NCBI GenBank assembly: GCA_002441055.1
Contig: DJWR01000160.1
Span: 9,728 to 30,967, forward strand
Direction: 5' to 3'
Length of the DNA: 21,240 bases
From: Caulobacteraceae bacterium UBA6225
Lineage (GTDB): Bacteria; Pseudomonadota; Alphaproteobacteria; Caulobacterales; Caulobacteraceae
This document shows positions 14,987 through 21,240 of this stretch, piece after piece. The position numbers and the translations under genes are program-made. The notes below the pieces were generated by a model. The model saw only the letters and a program-made list of their open reading frames with translations, ran no database searches and was not told the DNA's origin. Positions within the stretch are counted from its first letter, which is position 1. The number at the start of each line of letters is the position of its first letter.

Positions 14987-17125
14987 ATGCGCCTGTCCAG
15001 GCCTCCTAGTGCGCGGGTCCTCCTACGAGGCCTTGTGCGCGAAATGACGGAACAGGCTGATCGCTGGAGCCTGTGGACCCCCGTCGCCTTCGGGGTCGGC
15101 TGCGCCGTTTATTTTGCCCTGGTCCGAGAGCCGTTGACCTGGGTCGCGATCGGGATGCTGGGGGCGTCTCTGGCGCTGCTGGTGGCGGCCCGACGCCTGC
15201 CGGTTCGCCGGGAGACAGCTCTGCTGCTGATCCTGACCGCCTTCGCCCTGGCTGGCTTCTCAACCGCCAAGCTTCGTACCCAGGCGGTGGCTGGGCCTGT
15301 CGCCCCTGTGCTGAGCGGTCCGGTCCATCTGGAGGGCTGGGTCGTTGACGTGGCCAGTCCAGGCCAGAGCGGCGGGAGCCGCATCATCATCGCACCGACC
15401 CAGATCGAGGGGCTGGCGCCGGGCGCGACGCCGACCAGGCTTCGGCTGACCCTGCGCGACGTGGTTCCGCCGGCGCCAGGGACCGCCGTGCGCGTTCTCG
15501 CTCTGGTCAATCCCCCGCCGCCGCCTGCGAGCCCGGGCGGCTACGACTTCGCCCGTGACGCCTATTACGAGAGTATTGGCGGCGTGGGCTTCGCCCTCAG
15601 TCCGCCAGAAGCGCTCGAACTGTCGGCGCCCCCGGGGCGCCTCTTGCTGGATATGCGGATCAACGCGGCCCGTTGGCGCCTCGCCCAGCAGATCGTCGAC
15701 AGCATGGGACCTGAGACCGGGGGTCTGGCCGCCGCCATGGTGATGGGCAATCAGGCCTTTATCCCCGCAACGCAGATTGAGGACATGCGGGCCTCCGGCC
15801 TCGCCCATCTGATTTCCATATCCGGGTTGCACATGGCGATCGTGGGCGGGTTTGTCTTCGCCGCGGTGCGGGCGGGGGTCGCGGCCTTGCCTTGGCTCGC
15901 CCTGCGGGTTTCAAGCAAGAAGGTCGCCGCCCTGCTGGGGCTGATCGCGGTCGGCTGTTACCTGGTGGTGTCCGGGGCGCCAGCGCCGGCCGAGCGGGCG
16001 GCGATCACAGCCTCCGTCGCCTTTGCCGCAGTGCTCTTTGATCGTCGGGCGATCAGCCTGCACGGTTTGGCTCTCGCGGCCCTCATCGTCCTTTTGATTC
16101 ATCCCGAGGCGGTGACAGAGCCCGGCTTCCAGATGTCCTTCGCCGCCACAGCTGCTCTGGTGGCCCTGGCCGAAGCGTGGCCGCAGGCTATTCGCGAGAT
16201 CAGCGCCCCTTGGCCCATCCGGCTGACTCAGACGGCCCTGACCTGGCTGGCGGCCAGTCTGGCTGCCAGCTTCGTCGCCGGCATGGCGACCGGCCCGTTC
16301 GCTCTCCAGCATTTCAACCGAATGGCCACCTATGGGCTCGCGGCCAACCTTGCGGCCTCGCCCATTTCTTCCTTCTTGATGATGCCAAGCCTGGCGATTG
16401 GCGCAGCCCTGACGCCGCTTGGCCTCGGAGACCTTCCGCTGATGGTGTCTGGCTGGGGCATTGAGGCGATCACCAATGTCGCCCGGGTGGCGGCCGAGGC
16501 GCCAGGGGCGAACATGCTCGTGCCCAGCGCACCAGCCTGGGCCTTGCCAAGCGCCTTCCTTGGCATCCTCTGGATGTGCCTGTGGCGCGGACCTTTGCGC
16601 TGGATCGGATTGCCCTTCGCCCTGGCGGTCAGTCTCGCCCCGCGCGCGCCATCCCCCGACATCTGGATTTCAGCTGACGGGGCGCAGGTTGCGGTGCGGC
16701 AGGGCGACGACGCGATCCTCTTGCGGCCTGACGTTAAACGCTTTGCGGCTGAGCGCTGGGCCCAACGCCATGGGCTGGTCGCCAGTCTTGATGAAACGCC
16801 ACGGGATAAGATGTTCGCCTGTGATCGATGGACCTGCAGGCCGTTGCCAGGCGCTCCGATCTCCGTCGCCGCCTACTGGAGCCGAAGGGCGCCGGACGCC
16901 GACACCCTGGTTGAATTGTGCGCCTCGGCGGAGCTGGTGATCGTCCGGCCATCAATCCAGGCCGAACCTTGCCCCGGTCGGATCGTTCTGAGTGGCGTCG
17001 ATTTCGCCCAGGGGGGCTCAGTGGAGCTTGGCCGCGGAAGGGACGGCGTCTGGCGCGCCCAATGGGCGGAGACGCTGCGCGGTCGCCGCCCCTGGACCTG
17101 GGGGCCTAGTGGTAGCGGCGAATGA
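14987..17125 (+). CDS. ComEC/Rec2-family membrane protein without a metallo-beta-lactamase domain
   Basis: The 712-residue polytopic membrane protein carries the Competence-domain hallmark AHLISISGLHMAIVGG (residues 273-288), preceded by MVMGNQAFIP. The N-terminus has paired membrane segments (about 25-90) followed by a soluble OB-like domain (about 105-200). Many membrane helices lie between about 270 and 550. ComEC forms the inner-membrane channel for single-stranded DNA uptake. The last 150 residues (from DIWISADGAQVAV) align in position with the metallo-beta-lactamase nuclease domain but have no HxHxDH motif, so nuclease activity is unlikely; this degenerate tail is common in alphaproteobacteria. 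The start is provisional: ATG 14987 avoids gltX, ATG 15044 is an alternative. The 3' end overlaps lexA by 20 bases. Confidence 0.88.
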   Translation: MRLSRPPSARVLLRGLVREMTEQADRWSLWTPVAFGVGCAVYFALVREPLTWVAIGMLGASLALLVAARRLPVRRETALLLILTAFALAGFSTAKLRTQAVAGPVAPVLSGPVHLEGWVVDVASPGQSGGSRIIIAPTQIEGLAPGATPTRLRLTLRDVVPPAPGTAVRVLALVNPPPPPASPGGYDFARDAYYESIGGVGFALSPPEALELSAPPGRLLLDMRINAARWRLAQQIVDSMGPETGGLAAAMVMGNQAFIPATQIEDMRASGLAHLISISGLHMAIVGGFVFAAVRAGVAALPWLALRVSSKKVAALLGLIAVGCYLVVSGAPAPAERAAITASVAFAAVLFDRRAISLHGLALAALIVLLIHPEAVTEPGFQMSFAATAALVALAEAWPQAIREISAPWPIRLTQTALTWLAASLAASFVAGMATGPFALQHFNRMATYGLAANLAASPISSFLMMPSLAIGAALTPLGLGDLPLMVSGWGIEAITNVARVAAEAPGANMLVPSAPAWALPSAFLGILWMCLWRGPLRWIGLPFALAVSLAPRAPSPDIWISADGAQVAVRQGDDAILLRPDVKRFAAERWAQRHGLVASLDETPRDKMFACDRWTCRPLPGAPISVAAYWSRRAPDADTLVELCASAELVIVRPSIQAEPCPGRIVLSGVDFAQGGSVELGRGRDGVWRAQWAETLRGRRPWTWGPSGSGE

Positions 17126-17798
17126 GGCCGACAAGCCGCCCCTGCACGGCCACCTGATCGGGACCAAAGATCCGGGTCTCATAGGCTGGATTGGCCGCCT
17201 CCAATGCGATGGAGGCTCCCTTGCGACGCAGGCGCTTCAGAGTGGCTTCCTCGCCCATCACGAGGGCGACGACGATCTCCCCGGAATTGGCGGAGTCGGC
17301 ACGGCGGATCACCACATAGTCACCGTCCAGAATTCCGGCGTTGATCATCGAGTCCCCCTGCACCTCGAGAACGAAGTGCTCGCCAGCCCCCAACATGGAT
17401 TCAGGCACGTGCAGGCGGTCCCGTTCCTGCTGGATCGCCTCAATGGGGGTGCCGGCGGCGATCTTGCCAAGCACTGAAAGTTCGCGGGTGTCGTTGGCCG
17501 CCGCAGCCATCGGCGTCTCGCCGGGTGTGACCAACTGTGGCTTGAAAGCCTGGCGTCCTTTGGGGGGCGCAGAGGTCGTCGCCTCCTGAGGCAGCTTCAC
17601 CACCTCAAGGGCCCGGGCGCGATGGGGCAGCCGCCGGAGAAAGCCGCGCTCCTCAAGCGCCGTGATCAGCCGGTGGATGCCGGACTTGGACGCCAGGTCC
17701 AGGGCCTCCTTCATCTCGTCGAAGGAGGGCGAGACGCCGGTCTCCTTGATCCGCTCATGGATGAACATGAGCAGTTCGTGCTGCTTACGGGTCAGCAT
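17106..17798 (-). CDS. lexA: SOS repressor LexA
   Basis: The 230-residue repressor has the winged-helix N-domain (LTRKQHELLMFIHERIKETG, then recognition region SKSGIHRLITALEERGF at about 38-54) and the C-terminal S24 self-cleavage domain. The scissile bond is Ala115-Gly116 in GKIAAGTPIE; the catalytic dyad is Ser150 (QGDSM) and Lys188 (EEATLKRL). On DNA damage RecA filament triggers cleavage and derepression. ATG 17798 is chosen: it gives the family N-terminus MLTRKQHELL with GGGAAG upstream, rather than TTG 17822. A perfect GTTC-N7-GTTC operator lies 43 bases upstream, so autoregulation is expected. The 3' end overlaps comEC convergently. Confidence 0.97.
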   Translation of the reverse strand: MLTRKQHELLMFIHERIKETGVSPSFDEMKEALDLASKSGIHRLITALEERGFLRRLPHRARALEVVKLPQEATTSAPPKGRQAFKPQLVTPGETPMAAAANDTRELSVLGKIAAGTPIEAIQQERDRLHVPESMLGAGEHFVLEVQGDSMINAGILDGDYVVIRRADSANSGEIVVALVMGEEATLKRLRRKGASIALEAANPAYETRIFGPDQVAVQGRLVGLIRRYH

Positions 17799-17816
17799 GG
17801 GTCTTCCCAACCTTGA

Positions 17817-17831
17817 GAACAAAGCGCAAAC
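17817..17831 (-). promoter_or_regulatory. Degenerate second LexA half-box pair
   Basis: On the plus strand GAAC-N7-AAAC reads as GTTT-N7-GTTC on the minus strand, one base away from the GTTC-N7-GTTC operator. It lies downstream of the likely lexA -10, in the 5' untranslated region. Confidence 0.35.
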
Positions 17832-17840
17832 GTTAGTGAT

Positions 17841-17855
17841 GTTCTCTAGGCGTTC
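17841..17855 (-). promoter_or_regulatory. LexA operator (SOS box)
   Basis: GTTCTCTAGGCGTTC is an exact match to the alphaproteobacterial LexA box, a direct repeat GTTC-N7-GTTC. It lies between the putative -35 and -10 of lexA and overlaps the -10, so bound LexA would block RNA polymerase. Confidence 0.9.
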
Positions 17856-17869
17856 TAACTTAATGTCAA
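17843..17869 (-). promoter_or_regulatory. lexA promoter
   Basis: On the minus strand TTGACA (17869-17864) is a perfect -35. A -10-like TAGAGA (17848-17843) follows after 15 bases, a short spacer. The element lies just after the end of the upstream gene at 17911, giving lexA a promoter separate from the trp genes. The -35 is convincing; the exact -10 is not. Confidence 0.6.
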
Positions 17870-17910
17870 GTTACCGGGCTAGGCGCTGCGAACCGTGCCG
17901 GCCAAGCCGA

Positions 17911-18873
17911 TCAGGGGGCCGCGAAGTTCAGCGGCAAGGTAGTCGGATAGGTGGCCAGAAAGCGCTCTGCGACAAAGTGCAGGACGATGTCCGGCTGTTC
18001 CCGACGGATGATGTCGGCCAGCACATCCCCCTCGTGCCAGACATAGACTGAACGGGAGAAGTGCTCGGCCAGGAAGGGAATCGAATCGGTGGCGGTGGAA
18101 TCGCGGAAGATCACGGCCCGTGGCAGGGGCGAGTCAGGGATTTCATAGATCAGCATTTCCCGACCATGGAATCCGTCCTGCTCATCAGGCGTCAGAGGCA
18201 ATCGCTTCGCCCGGACCAGGGCGGCGTCCATGTCGTACTTGATAGTGATCTCAAGCATGGCTCGCCAACGGGCATAGTCGGCGTCGATATCGAATTCGGG
18301 GCGCTGACGCTCATCAAGCTGAACGAAGACGTCGCCTTCGAACCCGGCCCGCGCCGGCAGCAATTCGCTGGAGGTGATCGCTGGTCGGGTATCGACGCCG
18401 GCCCTTTCAAGGGTCTCAATCACATAGCGGTAGACCAGGTAACCGCCGAGCCAGTTCACATGGGTGTCGCCCCGGAAGTAGAGGAAGCCCAGGCGCTTCA
18501 TCCGCTCGAACCAGGGTTGCAGGTGGTGGATTTGCCTTGGAAAGCGGGCGGCCATCCAAGGGGCAGGGCGACCTGGCTCGGACGTCAGGTCCGCGAGCCC
18601 CATCGGCAGGTATTCCTGGTAGGCGACGCTCTTCTCCGGCGTGATGAACATCAGATAGGGCGTTGGCGACAGGGCCTCGAGGCGCGCCTTCAGAATGCCC
18701 TCAACCTGATCACGTTCGCGCCGGGTCCAGCGCGTCAGTCCAAACTGCCACGACAGGAAGTCATTGGTGTCATTGACGAGAAACACCCAGCCCCCGGGGG
18801 CCGCCAGCGCCTTTCCTGGCTGGCGAGCCTTGGCGGCTGCGACACGGCGGGCGGCCTTGCCCCGCCAGATCAC
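17911..18873 (-). CDS. AlgX/AlgJ-like SGNH-hydrolase-fold protein, no signal peptide
   Basis: The 320-residue product starts on GTG 18873, whose last two bases begin the trpC TGA. An in-frame stop at 18906-18904 rules out a longer N-terminus. I recognise the AlgX/AlgJ-type SGNH domain by pattern: opening GGWVFLVNDTND (27-38), ITPEKSVAYQEYLP (77-90), the Asp-x-His motif RGDTHVNW (Asp136, His138), the probable nucleophile Ser259 in VIFRDSTATD, then IPFLAEHFSRSVYVW and a tail PDIVLHFVAERFL. These would form the Ser-His-Asp triad. Known relatives add or remove acetyl groups on exported polysaccharides, usually in the periplasm; no signal peptide or membrane helix is seen here (the N-terminus is Arg/Lys/Ala-rich). 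Substrate and partner are unknown. No algI-type (MBOAT) gene is in the window. Confidence 0.7.
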   Translation of the reverse strand: MIWRGKAARRVAAAKARQPGKALAAPGGWVFLVNDTNDFLSWQFGLTRWTRRERDQVEGILKARLEALSPTPYLMFITPEKSVAYQEYLPMGLADLTSEPGRPAPWMAARFPRQIHHLQPWFERMKRLGFLYFRGDTHVNWLGGYLVYRYVIETLERAGVDTRPAITSSELLPARAGFEGDVFVQLDERQRPEFDIDADYARWRAMLEITIKYDMDAALVRAKRLPLTPDEQDGFHGREMLIYEIPDSPLPRAVIFRDSTATDSIPFLAEHFSRSVYVWHEGDVLADIIRREQPDIVLHFVAERFLATYPTTLPLNFAAP

Positions 18874-19658
18874 GACATGAGGTCTTTGACGGCGGCGGTG
18901 ACATCAGCCTGACGCATCAGGCTCTCCCCCACCAGCATCGCTCGGGCGCCGGCGGCCGCCAGCCGTCGCACATCGGCAGGTCCAGTGATACCGCTCTCTG
19001 TCACGAGCAGGGCGTCAGGCGGGGCCAGGGCGGCCAGACGTTCCGTCGTCGTCAGGTCGGTCTCAAAGGTTCGCAGATTACGGTTATTGACGCCCACCAG
19101 ACTGGCGCCCATGCGCCCGGCGCGGGCCATCTCATCCTCGTCGTGCACCTCGACCAGGGCGTCCATGCCGAGCCTGTGGGCCTCGGCCTGCAACTCACCC
19201 GCCAGAGCATCATCGACCATGGCCAGGATGATCAGGATAGCGTCTGCGCCCAGGGCGCGAGATTCCGCCACCTGCCAGGGGTCGACCAGAAATTCCTTGC
19301 GGAGGGCCGGCAGGCTCACGGCCTCGCGTCCGGCTGTCAGATAGGAGTCGGCCCCCTGGAAGCTGGGGCCGTCGGTAAGGATCGACAGGCAGGCCGCGCC
19401 GCCGGCCTCATAAGCCTTGGCCAGAGAAGGCGGATCGAAGTCGCCGCGGATGAGCCCCTTGGACGGGGAGGCCTTCTTGATCTCCGCGATCAGGGCCAGC
19501 CCCCCTGGCCGGTGCGCCGCCTTCAGGGCCTGGAGAAAGCCGCGCGGCGGGGAGGGCGACTTTGCGGCGGCCTCGACGTCGGCCTGTGTCCGCTCAAGCT
19601 TGCGGCTCGCCACTTCCTCACGCTTGTAGGCGGCGATCTTGTCCAGCACGTCGCTCAT
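18870..19658 (-). CDS. trpC: Indole-3-glycerol-phosphate synthase
   Basis: The 262-residue TIM-barrel enzyme closes the indole ring (CdRP to indole-3-glycerol phosphate) in tryptophan synthesis. Catalytic features are seen: Glu59 and Lys61 in IAEIKKASPSKG, Lys121 in RKEFLVDPWQV, Glu170 in LVEVHDEDE, Asn191 in VGVNNRNLRTF and Glu221 in VTESGI. It is monofunctional (no TrpF domain). Its ATG shares one base with the trpD stop (TGATG), and its own stop overlaps the GTG of the next gene, so all three appear coupled. Confidence 0.96.
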   Translation of the reverse strand: MSDVLDKIAAYKREEVASRKLERTQADVEAAAKSPSPPRGFLQALKAAHRPGGLALIAEIKKASPSKGLIRGDFDPPSLAKAYEAGGAACLSILTDGPSFQGADSYLTAGREAVSLPALRKEFLVDPWQVAESRALGADAILIILAMVDDALAGELQAEAHRLGMDALVEVHDEDEMARAGRMGASLVGVNNRNLRTFETDLTTTERLAALAPPDALLVTESGITGPADVRRLAAAGARAMLVGESLMRQADVTAAVKDLMS

Positions 19659-20668
19659 CAGGCGGTGATCTCACAGAGCTTGTTCAGAGCATTCAGGGCG
19701 CGGCCGTCGTCCAGGACCTGGCTGGCCAGGTCAACGCCCTCGCGCAGGGTCTCGACCCGCTCTCCCACCAGGAAGGCGGCCGCAGCATTCAGGGCGACGA
19801 TGTCACGATAGGCCCCGGTCTCGCCTTCCAGCAGCCGACGCAGAGCCTCTGCGTTCTCCTCGGGCGTCCCACCGGTCAGATCGGACAGGGCGGCCCGGGG
19901 CAGCCCTACGGCCTCGGGGGTGACGGTGAACAGGCGGACCTGTCCATCCTTCCACTCGGCCACTTGGGTTTCCCCCGTGGTGGTCATTTCGTCCATGCCG
20001 CCGCCATGGACGACCCAGGCGCGCTCGGCCCCCAGACCGCCCAGCACTCTGGCCAACGGCTCCACCCAACGCTCGGAAAACACCCCCAGCACCTGTCGCT
20101 GGGCGCCGGCGGGATTGCTCAACGGGCCCAGGAGATTGAACAGGGTCCGGAAGCCCAGTTCGGCGCGGATCGGCGAAACATGTTTCATCGACCCATGGTG
20201 AACCTGGGCGAACAGGAAGCAGAGGCCGGCTTCATCAAGCGCGCGCCGCTGTTGTTCACGGCCCGCGGTGATGTTGACGCCAAGCGCTGAGAGCACATCG
20301 GCTGCGCCCGACCGGGACGACAGCGCTCGGTTGCCATGCTTGGCGACCTTTAGCCCGCCGCCGGCCGCCACGAAGGCCACGGCGGTGGAGATGTTGAGCG
20401 TGTGGAGGCCATCTCCCCCGGTGCCGCACACATCAATCACCTGATAGGGGTGATCCAGGGTCACGGCCGCCTCACGCATGGCCCGGGCGCAGGCGGTGAT
20501 TTCGCCAACCGTTTCGCCGCGCATGCGCATGGCGGTCAGGGCGGCGGCCACCTGGGCGGGGGTCGGCTCCCCACGCAGGCAGGCGGCGAAGAAGACCTGC
20601 GCATCTTCCTCAGAAAGGGTCGCCCCGTCCGCCAGGCGGGCGAGGAGCGGCTTGAAGGCCTCGGACAT
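19658..20668 (-). CDS. trpD: Anthranilate phosphoribosyltransferase
   Basis: The 336-residue enzyme transfers phosphoribose from PRPP to anthranilate, the second step of the tryptophan branch. The PRPP-binding glycine loop DVCGTGGDGLHTLNIST is at residues 79-95, KHGNRALSSRSGAADVL at 110-126, and the metal-binding pair in GGGMDEMTTTGET. Length is normal for the stand-alone enzyme (no fused TrpG). It starts nine bases after the trpG stop and overlaps trpC by one base, typical of a trpGDC operon. Confidence 0.97.
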   Translation of the reverse strand: MSEAFKPLLARLADGATLSEEDAQVFFAACLRGEPTPAQVAAALTAMRMRGETVGEITACARAMREAAVTLDHPYQVIDVCGTGGDGLHTLNISTAVAFVAAGGGLKVAKHGNRALSSRSGAADVLSALGVNITAGREQQRRALDEAGLCFLFAQVHHGSMKHVSPIRAELGFRTLFNLLGPLSNPAGAQRQVLGVFSERWVEPLARVLGGLGAERAWVVHGGGMDEMTTTGETQVAEWKDGQVRLFTVTPEAVGLPRAALSDLTGGTPEENAEALRRLLEGETGAYRDIVALNAAAAFLVGERVETLREGVDLASQVLDDGRALNALNKLCEITA

Positions 20669-20677
20669 GGTGGCGCC

Positions 20678-21240
20678 TCAGACCGGGCTCAGGCGCTTTG
20701 CGCCGGCCAAATCCAGGAAGTTCGACAACAGGGCGTGACCGCCTTCGGTGGCGATGGATTCTGGATGGAATTGCACGCCAAAAATCGGCCGGCTCACATG
20801 CTGCAGACCCATCACCTCGCCGTCGTCGGTCCAGGCGGTGATCTCCAGCACGTCGGGCATGGTTTCGCGACGCACCGAAAGGCTGTGGTAGCGGGTGGCG
20901 GTGAAGGGGTTCGGCAGGCCCGCAAACACCCCCTTGCCGGTGTGGTGCATCAGGCTGGTCTTGCCATGCATCAGGTTCGCCGCCCGGATGACTTCGCCGC
21001 CGAAGGCCTGGCCTATGGCCTGATGGCCAAGACAGACCCCAAGGATCGGCAGATCGACCGGCGCCTTGGCCAGCAGTTCAAGGCAGATGCCCGCCTCATT
21101 GGGGGTGCACGGGCCGGGCGAGAGCAGCACGCCCTCCGGCTTCAGGGCGATCGCCTCTTCGGCGCTCACGGCATCATTGCGATGGACCAGCGTTTCGGCC
21201 CCAAGCTCGTTCAGATAGTGGACGAGGTTGTAGGTGAAGC
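20678..21240 (-). CDS. trpG: Anthranilate synthase glutamine amidotransferase subunit (5' end missing)
   Basis: The frame is open to the window edge; its first visible residues are FTYNLVHYLNELGAETLVHRN, which in the family follow a start about ten codons earlier (MxLxIDNYDS), so only the extreme N-terminus is cut off. A GTG at 21169 is internal, not the start. The triad is visible: the cysteine in GVCLGHQAIGQAFGG, and His and Glu in VQFHPESIATEGG. LLSPGPCTPNEAG and KTSLMHH are further class I amidotransferase elements. The subunit releases ammonia from glutamine for TrpE, which should lie beyond 21240. In some bacteria the same subunit serves PabB; the trpD and trpC neighbours favour TrpG. 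Confidence 0.95.
   Translation of the reverse strand, partial: FTYNLVHYLNELGAETLVHRNDAVSAEEAIALKPEGVLLSPGPCTPNEAGICLELLAKAPVDLPILGVCLGHQAIGQAFGGEVIRAANLMHGKTSLMHHTGKGVFAGLPNPFTATRYHSLSVRRETMPDVLEITAWTDDGEVMGLQHVSRPIFGVQFHPESIATEGGHALLSNFLDLAGAKRLSPV

Noticed and set aside
1..21240. CRISPR array, tRNA/rRNA genes, insertion sequences, prophage genes
   Set aside because: No spaced direct repeats, no cloverleaf-like or ribosomal RNA sequence, and no transposase or phage-like frames were noticed by eye; no scan was run.

Overview
The window is a gene-dense, GC-rich stretch of chromosome, apparently from an alphaproteobacterium of the Caulobacterales. The order pyrH-frr-uppS-cdsA-dxr-rseP-bamA-skp-lpxD-fabZ-lpxA-lpxI-lpxB, the use of LpxI rather than LpxH, and an upstream lexA operator of the alphaproteobacterial direct-repeat type (GTTC-N7-GTTC) all fit. 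Genus is not determined from sequence alone; Caulobacter or Phenylobacterium-like is an inference. I see no rRNA, tRNA, CRISPR, insertion sequence or prophage, and no gene-free stretch longer than 100 bp.

Region 1 (1-12174, + strand) is one tightly packed run of thirteen genes. It starts with the end of UMP kinase and ribosome recycling factor. It continues with envelope supply genes: UppS (lipid carrier), CdsA (CDP-diacylglycerol), Dxr (isoprenoid precursor), the site-2 protease RseP/MmpA, BamA and the periplasmic chaperone Skp/OmpH. It ends with the lipid A block lpxD-fabZ-lpxA-lpxI-lpxB. Many junctions are 4-base ATGA overlaps, so translational coupling is likely. Together the genes make the isoprenoid carrier, phospholipid precursor and lipid A, and insert outer membrane proteins.

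Region 2 (12171-17125) holds citrate synthase and glutamyl-tRNA synthetase on the minus strand (gltX then gltA). Divergent from gltX, on the plus strand, is a ComEC/Rec2-type membrane protein. lpxB and gltA converge and share 4 bases; comEC and lexA converge and share 20 bases.

Region 3 (17106-21240, minus strand) reads trpG (cut by the window edge), trpD, trpC, an AlgX/AlgJ-like SGNH-hydrolase-fold gene, then lexA. The SGNH gene starts on a GTG that overlaps the trpC stop codon and is the one clear oddity here: an apparent carbohydrate acyl-transfer/esterase domain, with no signal peptide, placed at the end of a tryptophan biosynthesis operon. lexA has its own promoter with a perfect SOS box.

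Most of the window is conserved housekeeping sequence. The SGNH gene is the best candidate for something undescribed; I do not see a complete novel multi-gene system.
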